Part shown: one piece after another, positions 7,473 to 16,385 of the stretch
Numbering within the stretch: position 1 is the stretch's first letter
Layout: each line of letters opens with the position of its first letter
Origin: Bifidobacterium imperatoris
Lineage (GTDB): Bacteria; Actinomycetota; Actinomycetes; Actinomycetales; Bifidobacteriaceae
Assembly: GCF_002860405.1 (NCBI RefSeq)
Contig: NZ_NMWV01000006.1
Location: 1-64,000, forward strand
Direction of reading: 5' to 3'
Length of the DNA: 64,000 nucleotides
Program-made: the position numbers and the translations under genes
Notes under the pieces: generated by a model
Told to the model about the DNA's origin: nothing
Databases searched by the model: none
Seen by the model: only the letters and a program-made list of their open reading frames with translations

Positions 7473-10400
7473 TCACATCTCCTCGCGATTGCGGCGGTAG
7501 GCGATTGCGGCGCCGGCACCAGCCAGCAGCAATCCAGCCACAGCAATCGTGGCGACATTGGCACCCGTGTTGGAGACGACATTGCCATCACCCTTGGCAG
7601 CGGTACGCTTCACCAAGCCGGCAATTGCCTTCTCGAGAGCCTCGCGAGCCGCGTCGACCTGCTTCTGCGTGGCGTTGCTGTTGTCGGAGACCTCACGGGC
7701 CTTCTTCAGCGCAGCGCGCAGAGCGTTGGCGGAGTCATCGGTGTAGAGACCCAGGTTGATGGCGGCGGCCTTGTTGATGGTCGCGTTCAGAGCAGCCTTG
7801 TCAACCACACCCGGTTCCGGATCCGGCTTCGGCTCGGTGGCGGCTTCCAGCTTGGAGATGGCGTCCTGAAGAGCGCTCAGGGCGGTATCCACATCCTGCT
7901 GGGTGGCGTCATCGTTGTCGAGCACCTGCTGTGCAGCCTTCAGTGCCTTGGCGAAAGCTTCCCACGAGTTGGTCGTGTAATCGGCCTTCTCAAGCTTGCT
8001 TGCCTTGTTCACTGCAGCCTGCAGGTCGGTCTTGTTCACCTCAACCGGGCCAGGGCCAGGCTCCTCACCGGTCTTCTCGAGACCAGCGATAGCGGATTCG
8101 AGGTTCGTCAGAGCCAGAGCCACATCGTAAGCGGCGGCCTTATCGTTATCCGCCACGGTTTGTGCGGCTTCGCGGGCCTTGACCAGCGCAGTCCAGCTTT
8201 CGGCCGTGTAGTCGGATTCCTTAAGACCGTTAGCCTTGGCGATGGTGTCGTTGAGGTCGGTCTTGTCCGGAGCGACGGTCTCTTCCTTGACCTCGCGGTC
8301 GGTGGTGAGACGAAGTTCAGCCGCGGAGGCGAACTTGTTGGCCTGGGAGTCGCTCTGGCCTGCGGAAGACAGGACGGTCAGGCGCACGGCGGTCACGTTC
8401 TCGACGGCGTCGAAGCTGGCCTTCTGCCACATGGTGGTGGTGGAGAACTCAGCATCGGTGACGACATCCTTGGTGGTGCCATCCGCCAGGGTCAGCGTGA
8501 TCTTGTAGCCCTTGATCTTGCCGTTGGCGTTCATGCCTCCGGAGCGCGGCAGGTAGCGCAGGCCGTTGATGGTGGTCGGTTTGTTGAGGTTGAACTGATA
8601 CCACGCGGTGCCGTTGCCGACTGCGTTCTCGCTCCAGCTGGTGTGCCAGTGGGTGCTGTCGTTGCCATCCTGTGCCAGATCGGCCGGGCCTTCGCTCGGC
8701 AGGCCTGCGGTAGGCTCTTCGCTGCCCGTGGCCACGGTGTAGCCGCCCAGCTCGTCGGAGCCGTCAGCTGCCACGTCGTACTTGTCGCTGCTCTCGTTGC
8801 CGGGAGCAGTCTTCATGTACTCGTCGAGGGCCACGAGAATGTCGTACGCCTTGGTGAAGTCCTCAGCGGTTGCGCCATTCTTGTCGATGAGCACGCGAGC
8901 CTTGACCAAGGTGTCCTGGTACTGCTGCCATGCGGCATCGGAGAGCTCAGCACGCTTGGAATCGTACTTGCCGCGGATTTCCTTGACCTTGTCCTGCACT
9001 TCGGCCTTGGTGCGGGTCTGGGACTCGATGCGCTCGATCTTCAGGTTGTCGAGCACGAAGTCCTTGTATCCGCCGAAGTCCTGTGCATTGCCGGTGGAAC
9101 CCTGCAGATCAGGTGCGGTTGCGGTCGAGTAGATGCCGAACCAGGAATCGCCGTTGACGCCACCGGTCAGCTCGAACTCGGCCTTGCCGGTCTTGCCCAG
9201 AGCCTGCTTCAGGTTGGTCAGCTTCACACTGCCGGCAGAGTATTCACCCTGACCCACAGCGATGGCGTAGATGTCATCGGAACCGGACTGGTAGTCGAAG
9301 CTCACCTTGTACTTGGCGCCCGCCTCGAACTTCACGTTCTGCGGGATCGTCTGGTAGACCAGCGTGCCCTTCTGGGTCAGGCCGTTAACCTTCACAGACC
9401 AAGTGCCATCGAGCACATCGTCCATCTTCTTGACATCCCAACCGGCCTGCGTGAACGGAGCATGCAGCTCGGAGAGGTGGATGCGGTTGTCCTCAACGCC
9501 TTCGGAACCGGAGACCACGAACGGCCAGATGCCCTGGGCGTTGTTTTCGAATCCGTTGGTGAGGGACTTCAGCGTGCCGTCCTTCTCATAGGTGATGCCG
9601 GAGTACTGGTTCTCCACGATGCGCACGTCGTCGAAGTAGGTGTGTGCTCCGTCAGTGCTCTTGTGAGACAGGGTTACCGTGGCATCGCCGTTCTCAGGCG
9701 CGGTGAAGAACACGTACATGTTCTGGAAGTAGCTGGAGCCATTTTCCGTATCGCTGTTCGTGTTGTGGCCGTATGCCTTGATGTAGTTCTTGGCGATGGA
9801 CTTGCCGGTGGAGTTGGTGGCCAGCACCTTGCCGCCGCTGGTTACGGTGACGGATGCGTCACCGGTGCTGCGGTTGTCAACGCCGACATACAGTGCGTAC
9901 TTCTGGCCAGCCTTGAGGTCGGTCAGGCGCTGGGAGACGTCAACCTTGCCGGTGAGGCGCAGCATGGCGTTGTTATCGCCTTCGACTTCAGCCTTGCCGG
10001 AGCCGCTAACGGTCCAGTTGTCGGTGAGGGTGTTGGAGCCGCCGTTGAAGCCAGCATCCACAACGTGCATGCCTTCGCTCCAGTTGACCTGAATCTGCTT
10101 GGCCTCGCCCTTGTACACCACGTACGGGGTTTCGGCATCAGCGGTGAGCGTCACCTTGCCGCCGGAGACGGCCACGGTCTGCTCGTTGGTCTTGCCCTGA
10201 TCGGTGAGCTGGTACACCTTCACGCTGGAGAGGTTCTTCCAGCTGTCCGGCAGGGTCCAGGTGGTGGTGCCACCCTTGGTGTTCCAGTGGTAGAGCTTCT
10301 GCTCGGAATCCTTGACCAACTCGCCGGTGGAGGAATCCCACATCCACGGCAGCAGGTAGGACTCGTCGCCGGTAGCCTTACCGTCACCCCTAGAAACCTC

Positions 10401-13373
10401 GCCGGAGGCGACCGTCACACCATTGAAGGTGATGGTGCGCTGGCGGTAAGCCGCACTGGAGGAATCATTGGAACCACGGGAGAGCACCACAACGTTACCG
10501 TTGGAATCCTTCAGGGTAATCTGCTCGTTGCCGTTGTTCGTGTTCGGATCGGACACGGCAGTGGCATTGCCATTGTCGGCGGTCAGCAGCGGGTTGTTGA
10601 CCCAGCGGGTCACCTTGAAGTGCTGAATGAACTTGGTGGATACATCATGGGTGTACAGGTTCTTGATGTAGGCGGCATAGTCGTTGCGGCCCTGCCAGCC
10701 TTCGAAGTCCTTCATGTTGTAGCCGCCGAGCAGCGGAGCGTTGGCAGCGCCACCGTATTGTGGGTAGTCGCCAACCCAGCTGTCCTTCTGGTGGTTACGC
10801 AGGAAGCGCATCACTTCGGAGTTCTCGCCCTTGGAGGTGTAGCCGCCGTAGGTCAGATCGGCTGCCCAGTGCTGGAAGGTGGAGTCGTACTCGTTGCCGG
10901 AACCCCATTCGGTGGTCATACGCCAGCCGTTGTCGTTGATCATCTTGCTCATCTTGCGGGTTTCCCAAGAATCTTCCGAACCGGAAGAAGTCAAGTTGCC
11001 CCACACATCGAGGTAGATGAAGTCCATATTGTCGCCGACTTCCTTGCTGAGGTCAGCGAAACGGCTTACGCGGGAGCCGGATGCCAGATCGTAGATGCCG
11101 TCGATACCGACACCCTGATCAAGCCAGTTCCAGCCGTAGCTCAGGCCACCTTTGGAGTTGCGGCGCACCATGTCCTCGCTGAAGGCCTTGGCTTCCGGAT
11201 ACATTTCGGAGGCGTTGACGTGCACACCGAAGCGAGCGCCATACTTGGAGCCCTCTTCCATCATGGTGTTCATGTCGTCGGCACCGCCGAGACGCTGGCC
11301 GATATCGCCGTAGTCCGGGTGGCCGGAGTCGTGGCCTTCATTGCCGTAGCCCTTGAGCAGCACGGACTGGCCGAGGCCATCGGTGTTCAAGGCCACCTTC
11401 TTGACGTTGTCAAGCGTGGTGAGGAACGGGTTCTGCGCCTGGGAGCCGAAGTTCATGGCGATACGCCATGCCACCAGTTCGGGCACTTCCTCGGACTTGT
11501 ACGGGTTGTTCATGATGTCGCGGTAGGCGATTGCGCCATCCTGCCAATTGACGGCACCGTCTTCGTTCTCGTCACCGGCGATGGCCACGGCCATCTGCGG
11601 CAGAGCGGTTTCGGCCACGGTGTACTTCTTGCCCTTGGAATCGGTAACCGTGCGGTGGTAGTACCACGGAGCGCTGGCCAGGCCCAGAGAAGTGGCGTCA
11701 CCAGTCTGCTGGGTGGTGGCGTAGACACGCGTGTTCTGGCTGCCGCCGCGCACAGGAGCCGCCACATAGGTGCCATCATGCTCGGAGTTGCTCCACAGGC
11801 CGGCACTCAGGCCAGCACCGGAGATGAAGCCGTAGGTGTAGTCACTATCAGTGACGTTAGTATCTTCGGTCACTGCGAAGTTGGTATCGCCAGGCTTCTG
11901 CGTGTTGGAAGACATACGAGCACCAGTGAACTGGGCATTTTCCTGGCTGGAGCGCACGGAAACGAGGCTCTGGTTCGGGAAGGACAGCGTCTGGATGGCG
12001 TTCTTCTCCACACCGTTGCCTTCAGGAATGCCTTCGGACAGGTTGTTTTTGATCTTGGTGACGTTGAGGTGCAGCTGGTTGGCCTTGACCGTGATCTGAA
12101 CGGTGATCACCGCGTCGATCTTCTTGGCCTCGTCCTTGACCTTCAGCGTGTAGGTGGCTTCGGTATCGGATACCTTCTTGAAGGTCACGTCATCGTCGGT
12201 CAGTTCGATGTTGGTGCCGTTGATTTCAACAGTGCGCACATCCTTGGTCTGGCCGTACATCACCTTGCCGTTGGTCAGAGTGTACTGAAGCACGGAGGGG
12301 AAGCTCTTCTTGATCTGAACTTCCATCTTCTTGGTCTTCAGCGTTTCGGAGGCAACCGGAACGGTCTTGTTGAGGGTGATCGGATCAATGGCGAGATCGG
12401 CATCGCCCACGGTCACCTGCTGGGAGACGTCTTCATAGCCTTCCTTGGCAATCGACAGCGTGTATTCGCCGGCTTCGATATCGGCGAAGGAGAAGGTGCC
12501 ATCAGCTGCGGTCTTGGCCTTGGTCTTGCCCAGGCGAACAGCAGCGCCTGCGATGGCGGCGCCTTCAGCATCAACAACCTTGCCGGAAACCGCGTGCTTG
12601 GCGACTTCGGTAACCTCCGGGAAGTCCTTGATGTAAACGTCGGTGACCTGGCTCAACGACTTCCAGGAGCCGGCCTTGATGGCGAGCTTGTTGGAGAGGT
12701 TCGTCATGGCGGAGTAGTCGACGTCGAATGCCTTCTGGCCGTCCACGGTCAGCGTGGCGACCTTGGCGTCGGTCCAGGAGACTTGAATGTCGTGCTCGTC
12801 GTTGGCGCTCGGAGCAGCGATACGAGTACCGCTGTAATAGCCGCCGCTACCGCCACCGGTGTAGGTCTGCCAGAACCAGCCTTGTGCATCGTAGCCGATG
12901 AACAGGCCGCTGCCCGGATCGTTGTAGCCCAGGTAGAAGCCGAAACGGTTCGCTTCGCCTTCCTGCGGGGACTTGATGGTGGCATGGAAGGAGCCGGCCT
13001 TGGAGAAGTCGTAATCCGTGCCCCACACGGCTACTGCCGGCCAGTTGTTGCTGGAGCTGGGGTCCGCTGCCGCATTACCGTTAGAGGCAGTGGACTTGAG
13101 GTGCAGCCAACCGTTTGCCATCTCCAGGATTTCGCCGCCCTGAGCGATGTTGGAATCAATGGTCCAGCCTTCAACCGCATCGGCTTGTGCGGAAGGAGTC
13201 TCGGAAGCAGTTGCAGAATCAGAAGTATCGTTGATTTGCTGAATCTGACTTGCCAAAGTCTGCAAGTCAGCATCAGACAGGGGTACTGCGAACGCAGTAC
13301 CCCCCCCGCTGCCCATGCAGGTTAAGGCTAACGCTGTTGCCAGCGCAGCTGATATAGTCTTCTTCTTTTTCAT
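7473..13373 (-). CDS. engBF: Endo-alpha-N-acetylgalactosaminidase, GH101 (EngBF)
   Basis: A 1966-residue extracellular enzyme that releases the core-1 disaccharide Gal-beta1,3-GalNAc from Ser/Thr of mucins. A signal peptide (about 1-30) starts MKKKKTISAALATALALTC. A laminin-G-like region and a carboxypeptidase-regulatory-like domain (about 265-330) precede the GH101 core. The nucleophile is Asp789 in IYLDVWG (position counted here) and the acid/base is Glu822 in MTTEWG, matching published EngBF. Galactose-binding-like domains follow, then three FIVAR-type helical repeats (about 1690-1910) and a C-terminal membrane segment with an RRNREE tail; VSNTG before it is a weak LPXTG-like motif. Length equals EngBF of B. 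longum from memory. A G8 tract lies in the signal-peptide codons. Confidence 0.97.
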   Translation of the reverse strand: MKKKKTISAALATALALTCMGSGGGTAFAVPLSDADLQTLASQIQQINDTSDSATASETPSAQADAVEGWTIDSNIAQGGEILEMANGWLHLKSTASNGNAAADPSSSNNWPAVAVWGTDYDFSKAGSFHATIKSPQEGEANRFGFYLGYNDPGSGLFIGYDAQGWFWQTYTGGGSGGYYSGTRIAAPSANDEHDIQVSWTDAKVATLTVDGQKAFDVDYSAMTNLSNKLAIKAGSWKSLSQVTDVYIKDFPEVTEVAKHAVSGKVVDAEGAAIAGAAVRLGKTKAKTAADGTFSFADIEAGEYTLSIAKEGYEDVSQQVTVGDADLAIDPITLNKTVPVASETLKTKKMEVQIKKSFPSVLQYTLTNGKVMYGQTKDVRTVEINGTNIELTDDDVTFKKVSDTEATYTLKVKDEAKKIDAVITVQITVKANQLHLNVTKIKNNLSEGIPEGNGVEKNAIQTLSFPNQSLVSVRSSQENAQFTGARMSSNTQKPGDTNFAVTEDTNVTDSDYTYGFISGAGLSAGLWSNSEHDGTYVAAPVRGGSQNTRVYATTQQTGDATSLGLASAPWYYHRTVTDSKGKKYTVAETALPQMAVAIAGDENEDGAVNWQDGAIAYRDIMNNPYKSEEVPELVAWRIAMNFGSQAQNPFLTTLDNVKKVALNTDGLGQSVLLKGYGNEGHDSGHPDYGDIGQRLGGADDMNTMMEEGSKYGARFGVHVNASEMYPEAKAFSEDMVRRNSKGGLSYGWNWLDQGVGIDGIYDLASGSRVSRFADLSKEVGDNMDFIYLDVWGNLTSSGSEDSWETRKMSKMINDNGWRMTTEWGSGNEYDSTFQHWAADLTYGGYTSKGENSEVMRFLRNHQKDSWVGDYPQYGGAANAPLLGGYNMKDFEGWQGRNDYAAYIKNLYTHDVSTKFIQHFKVTRWVNNPLLTADNGNATAVSDPNTNNGNEQITLKDSNGNVVVLSRGSNDSSSAAYRQRTITFNGVTVASGEVSRGDGKATGDESYLLPWMWDSSTGELVKDSEQKLYHWNTKGGTTTWTLPDSWKNLSSVKVYQLTDQGKTNEQTVAVSGGKVTLTADAETPYVVYKGEAKQIQVNWSEGMHVVDAGFNGGSNTLTDNWTVSGSGKAEVEGDNNAMLRLTGKVDVSQRLTDLKAGQKYALYVGVDNRSTGDASVTVTSGGKVLATNSTGKSIAKNYIKAYGHNTNSDTENGSSYFQNMYVFFTAPENGDATVTLSHKSTDGAHTYFDDVRIVENQYSGITYEKDGTLKSLTNGFENNAQGIWPFVVSGSEGVEDNRIHLSELHAPFTQAGWDVKKMDDVLDGTWSVKVNGLTQKGTLVYQTIPQNVKFEAGAKYKVSFDYQSGSDDIYAIAVGQGEYSAGSVKLTNLKQALGKTGKAEFELTGGVNGDSWFGIYSTATAPDLQGSTGNAQDFGGYKDFVLDNLKIERIESQTRTKAEVQDKVKEIRGKYDSKRAELSDAAWQQYQDTLVKARVLIDKNGATAEDFTKAYDILVALDEYMKTAPGNESSDKYDVAADGSDELGGYTVATGSEEPTAGLPSEGPADLAQDGNDSTHWHTSWSENAVGNGTAWYQFNLNKPTTINGLRYLPRSGGMNANGKIKGYKITLTLADGTTKDVVTDAEFSTTTMWQKASFDAVENVTAVRLTVLSSAGQSDSQANKFASAAELRLTTDREVKEETVAPDKTDLNDTIAKANGLKESDYTAESWTALVKAREAAQTVADNDKAAAYDVALALTNLESAIAGLEKTGEEPGPGPVEVNKTDLQAAVNKASKLEKADYTTNSWEAFAKALKAAQQVLDNDDATQQDVDTALSALQDAISKLEAATEPKPDPEPGVVDKAALNATINKAAAINLGLYTDDSANALRAALKKAREVSDNSNATQKQVDAAREALEKAIAGLVKRTAAKGDGNVVSNTGANVATIAVAGLLLAGAGAAIAYRRNREEM
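13300..13307 (-). repeat. G8 homopolymer in the engBF signal-peptide codons
   Basis: Eight G on the coding strand encode the Gly run in MGSGGGTAFA, about residues 20-25. In this sequence the frame is open. Gain or loss of one G would shift the frame right after the signal peptide begins and silence the enzyme. Confidence 0.85.
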
Positions 13374-13711
13374 TAACTATATTTTCCTTAATCTCTTCTT
13401 CGAGGTGAAGCAAATGCCTTCTTCATTGAAAAATACGCATTCGCAATTACGATAAGACACTTTACAAGAAGCTATTCTTAAGAGCAATCTCAGCAAATAC
13501 GAAGAATCGCCGCATATTTGACACCGAATTACAACGTGAGTGAAATCACAAAACCCAATAAACGACTACGTTGTTAACCTTCACATCTATATTCGCATCA
13601 TCGCGACACGCGCAGGGGAAAAACTGCGCAAAAAAGTAAGACGAATTTACCTGCATTCGACGCAATCAATGCAGCAGCATTACAGCAGCAAGCCGATTAA
13701 GCAAAATAGCA
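13374..13711. other. AT-rich region upstream of engBF
   Basis: No gene is seen in these 338 bp. The stretch is AT-rich compared with the rest of the window and must hold the engBF promoter. AAGGA lies 11 nt before the engBF ATG on the minus strand. I could not pick a unique -10/-35 pair. Confidence 0.5.
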
Positions 13712-13743
13712 AAAGCCGCCTTGCGCAACCGCAAGACGGCTTT
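13712..13743 (-). terminator. Terminator hairpin of the 13770-14255 gene
   Basis: Arms AAAGCCGCCTTGCG and CGCAAGACGGCTTT pair at 13 of 14 positions around CAAC. On the minus strand a T-rich tail follows. It lies 27 bp past the stop of the small membrane protein gene. Confidence 0.85.
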
Positions 13744-13769
13744 GACGACAATGGTGAAGAGATGCCCGC

Positions 13770-14255
13770 CTACTTCTTGGAATCGTTCACGGCATCCACA
13801 GCCTTCTGCAGCGACTGAGTATGAGCCTTGTACCAATCAGCCTGCTCGTTGAGCTTCGCAGTAGCGGACTTGAAGCCGGCAGTGTCGTCAGCCACGCAGC
13901 CTTCGTATACCGGCAGCTCCACGCTCAGTTCCTTGTTGAGGGCGTCCAGCGTGGAGGCATCCTTTACATCTTTCTTGGTGAGCGCAGCAGCCTCAGAAGC
14001 ATCGCCATTGACCAAGTTGTTGTAGTCATTAGTGGCGTTGCGCACATTTTCGGAAGCGGTGGCGCAAGCGGCAACCGCATTGTTGTACTGGGCGTCAGAG
14101 TAAGCACGGAAGCCAAACACGCCAGCCACAATCACGATGGCGACAATCACCACGGCAATAATGGCGATGGCCACCTTAGAAACGTGCTTCTTCTGAGCAC
14201 CGTCATTGGTTGCGTTGGTGTTGTTTGCTGGTGCAGTCTGCTGCTCAGCGGACAT
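13770..14255 (-). CDS. Small membrane-anchored extracytoplasmic protein, unknown
   Basis: A 161-residue protein: an Asn/Thr/Gln-rich cytosolic tail (1-28), one long membrane segment (about 33-52, VAIAIIAVVIVAIVIVAGVF) and an outside helical domain with two cysteines (CATASENVRNATND and VYEGCVADD) that could form a disulfide. No known family recognised. The start at 14255 has a strong RBS (AAAGGAGA, 8 nt). It forms its own transcription unit, with a terminator on each side. Confidence 0.8.
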   Translation of the reverse strand: MSAEQQTAPANNTNATNDGAQKKHVSKVAIAIIAVVIVAIVIVAGVFGFRAYSDAQYNNAVAACATASENVRNATNDYNNLVNGDASEAAALTKKDVKDASTLDALNKELSVELPVYEGCVADDTAGFKSATAKLNEQADWYKAHTQSLQKAVDAVNDSKK

Positions 14256-14310
14256 ACTTCGATCTCCTTTGCTCTTGTGCACATTACGGGTCCCATCGTG
14301 AGCCCGTCCG

Positions 14311-14343
14311 AAAAAACAAAAAACCCTCGCATTCCGCGAGGGT
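14311..14343 (-). terminator. Intrinsic terminator of the tRNA-Glu/tRNA-Gln unit
   Basis: ACCCTCGC-ATTCC-GCGAGGGT (14323-14343) is followed on the minus strand by TTTTTTGTTTTTT, 6 nt beyond the tRNA-Gln 3' end. It separates the tRNA unit from the next gene. Confidence 0.9.
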
Positions 14344-14349
14344 CATTGG

Positions 14350-14421
14350 CTGGGATGCCTGGACTCGAACCAAGAATGGCTGAACCAGAATCAGCTGTGT
14401 TGCCAATTACACCACATCCCA
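14350..14421 (-). tRNA. tRNA-Gln (anticodon CTG)
   Basis: A 72-nt cloverleaf on the minus strand: acceptor TGGGATG/CATCCCA with discriminator G, anticodon stem GCTGA/TCAGC around TTCTGGT (anticodon CTG), T-loop GGTTCGAGTCC. Probably co-transcribed behind tRNA-Glu. Confidence 0.96.
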
Positions 14422-14460
14422 ATTTGGCTTGGCGTAGCAACTCCGAAGAGTTGTTCGTCG

Positions 14461-14533
14461 TACCCCCAACCGGATTTGAACCGGTGTTGGCGCCGTGAGA
14501 GGGCGTAGTCCTAGACCGCTAGACGATGGGGGC
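14461..14533 (-). tRNA. tRNA-Glu (anticodon CTC)
   Basis: A 73-nt cloverleaf on the minus strand: acceptor GCCCCCA pairs with TGGGGGT, D-arm TCGTCTAGCGGTCTAGGA, anticodon loop CTCTCAC (anticodon CTC) on a CGCC/GGCG stem, T-loop GGTTCAAATCC. It lies 39 bp before tRNA-Gln and 1.9 kb from glutamyl-tRNA synthetase. Confidence 0.96.
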
Positions 14534-14813
14534 ATATTCAGTTTTTCAACCGGCTGCTCGGTGAACCGCGCAACGAGTGATAAATATACGCAACTATTCA
14601 CCCGTACGCAACTTACGGCGTGTCGCGTGGAATTTCAACGTTTTGCTCATTGCACGATCGCGTTGTGCACATCTACCACCGAGCCGACTGATCCGAATCG
14701 TCAACCAACGAATCCGGCCCCCGCAAGGTAAGCCCCGGAGCAAGAGCCATAGAGGTCATTGCTTGGCAACAGCACTGCGGCAAAACCCTTTGATTTCAAA
14801 GGCTCATCTACTC

Positions 14814-14940
14814 TACTGATGAATTATCATAAATCCTACTGATGAATTTGCATACACTCTACTGATGAATTATCATAAATCCTACTGATGAATTTGCATA
14901 CACTCTACTGATGAATCATCCGATACTGTATTGATGGAAG
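14814..14940 (+). repeat. Array of 23-bp direct repeats upstream of a DUF4143 ATPase
   Basis: TACTGATGAAT begins at 14814, 14837, 14860, 14883 and 14906, and a decayed copy (TATTGATGG) at 14929: an exact 23-bp period. Two unit types alternate (TGAATTATCATAAATCC and TGAATTTGCATACACTC), giving a 46-bp higher-order period. The array ends 15 bp before the ATPase start. 23 bp is close to two helical turns, so repeats face the same side of the DNA, as in an operator or iteron array. The region from 14534 to 14813 shows no gene. Confidence 0.9.
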
Positions 14941-14955
14941 CGCAAAAGAGGCAAC

Positions 14956-16122
14956 ATGATTCCAAGAACTATTGCACAAGAGCTTGCTCCCATGCTGTCA
15001 TGGTTCCCCGTTGTTTCCGTGACAGGTCCGCGGCAAAGCGGCAAGTCCACGCTTATCAAAAATGCGCTTCCGGATTACGAATATGTCAATCTTGAGGATG
15101 AGACCACACGACTTAGCGCCATCGACGACCCGGTAGGATTCATCCATTCGCATGGCGACAAGCTCATCATTGACGAGGCACAATACGCCCCTAGCCTGTT
15201 CTCGCAAATACAAGTTGTGGCTGACGAACGTAAATCTATGGGTCAATACGTGTTGTCCGGTTCGCAGAACTTCCTGATGGAAAAAAGAATCGGGCAATCA
15301 TTAGCGGGCCGAGTCGGCATGCTCCAGCTGCTGCCTCTCTCTTATGAGGAAGCATTGGAATCAGAACATAATCTGACCGTGGATGAATTCATGTTCCGCG
15401 GCGGATACCCGCACCTGTATGACGTACCAACACCAACAGATGTCTACTTCCGGAACTATACGGCCACTTATATAAGCCGTGACGTGGCGGAATACCTCGA
15501 TGTCCGTAATCTCACCGACTTCAATACCTTCCTGCGGCTCTGCGCGGAGAACGCCGGCGGCTTACTCAACCTCACCGCTTTGGCAAAAGACGCGAACATA
15601 TCCTTCAACACCGCCAAGGAATGGCTGTCAATTCTGGAGGCGAGTTTCATCGTATTCAGGCTGGCCCCCTACTCCACAAATACCCGCAAACGACTCATCA
15701 AGACACCCAAGCTCTACTTCTACGACAACGGTTTACTCAACTATCTCTTGGGTATCCATTCACCGCAAGAACTTGCTGATGACCCCAAACGTGGCGACGT
15801 GTTCGAAAATCTCATTATTTCGGAAACGGTGAAACGCTACCGCAATCGCAATAAAGACTGCGAGCTCTGCTTCTACCGTGATTCAAACCAGCGAGAAATC
15901 GACTTGGTGGACGCCACGCAGCGCCGCAATCCCACTCTGTTAGAAATCAAATCGGGTATGACAGCACGACCTGACTTTTTCAAACATCTCGCCACAGTCG
16001 GAGAAGATCTAGGAGTGCCCGTTGATCGCAGAACGGTTATCTATCGAGGCACCGAGAGCTTCACCAGCAAGAATGGCAAATTCATTACCGCCAAAGATTA
16101 TCTTTGCACCGCTCAAGCGTAG
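14956..16122 (+). CDS. AAA_14/DUF4143 ATPase
   Basis: A 388-residue ATP-binding protein. The Walker A loop is TGPRQSGKST (23-32), the Walker B region DKLIIDEAQYAP, and a sensor-like QYVLSGSQNFL follows. The C-terminal part (LRLCAENAGGLLNLTALAK ... KTPKLYFYDNGLLNYLL) is DUF4143, with the nuclease-like REIDLVDATQRRNPTLLEIK near the end. The cellular role of these STAND-like ATPases is poorly known. The gene stands alone behind a 23-bp repeat array and is followed by palindromes. A second family member lies at 32228. Confidence 0.92.
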   Translation: MIPRTIAQELAPMLSWFPVVSVTGPRQSGKSTLIKNALPDYEYVNLEDETTRLSAIDDPVGFIHSHGDKLIIDEAQYAPSLFSQIQVVADERKSMGQYVLSGSQNFLMEKRIGQSLAGRVGMLQLLPLSYEEALESEHNLTVDEFMFRGGYPHLYDVPTPTDVYFRNYTATYISRDVAEYLDVRNLTDFNTFLRLCAENAGGLLNLTALAKDANISFNTAKEWLSILEASFIVFRLAPYSTNTRKRLIKTPKLYFYDNGLLNYLLGIHSPQELADDPKRGDVFENLIISETVKRYRNRNKDCELCFYRDSNQREIDLVDATQRRNPTLLEIKSGMTARPDFFKHLATVGEDLGVPVDRRTVIYRGTESFTSKNGKFITAKDYLCTAQA

Positions 16123-16143
16123 AGCAGAGACATTCTGTTCCAC

Positions 16144-16203
16144 GTCTCACTTCATAAATCATTTATGAAGTGAGACCCGTATCTTCATAAATGATTTATG
16201 CAA
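16144..16203. repeat. 33-bp palindrome plus partial second copy
   Basis: GTCTCACTTCATAAAT-C-ATTTATGAAGTGAGAC (16144-16176) is a perfect palindrome around one central base. Five bp later CTTCATAAATGATTTATG repeats its core (16183-16200). It lies just after the DUF4143 ATPase. It could end its transcript, but two copies of the same core look more like binding sites. Confidence 0.85.
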
Positions 16204-16292
16204 TAAGCGACCAGGAATCAGTACAGCGAGTATGTAAACGAACACTACAGTTCACTAGATGACTGATCAAGACAGATCGGAATTATGCGAAA

Positions 16293-16323
16293 GGCGGGCA
16301 TCTGCGATGAACAGATGCCCGCC
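16293..16323. terminator. Bidirectional terminator between DUF4143 ATPase and gltX
   Basis: GGCGGGCATCTG and CAGATGCCCGCC are perfect 12-bp arms around a 7-nt loop, followed by a T/C-rich tail on the plus strand and TTTCG on the minus strand. It lies between convergent genes. Confidence 0.85.
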
Positions 16324-16385
16324 TTCTCTCCTTCCATCACGCTTTGCGCGCCACCTCCTTCATCAGAAGGAGGTTCGCAAAAGAA

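Noticed and set aside
7446..13325. 1959-codon open frame on the plus strand
   Set aside because: It is the antisense shadow of engBF. GC-rich codon use keeps the opposite frame free of stops. The minus-strand protein has clear domains and catalytic residues.
14814..14940. CRISPR array
   Set aside because: Repeats of 23 bp are directly adjacent with no unique spacers, and no cas gene is present.
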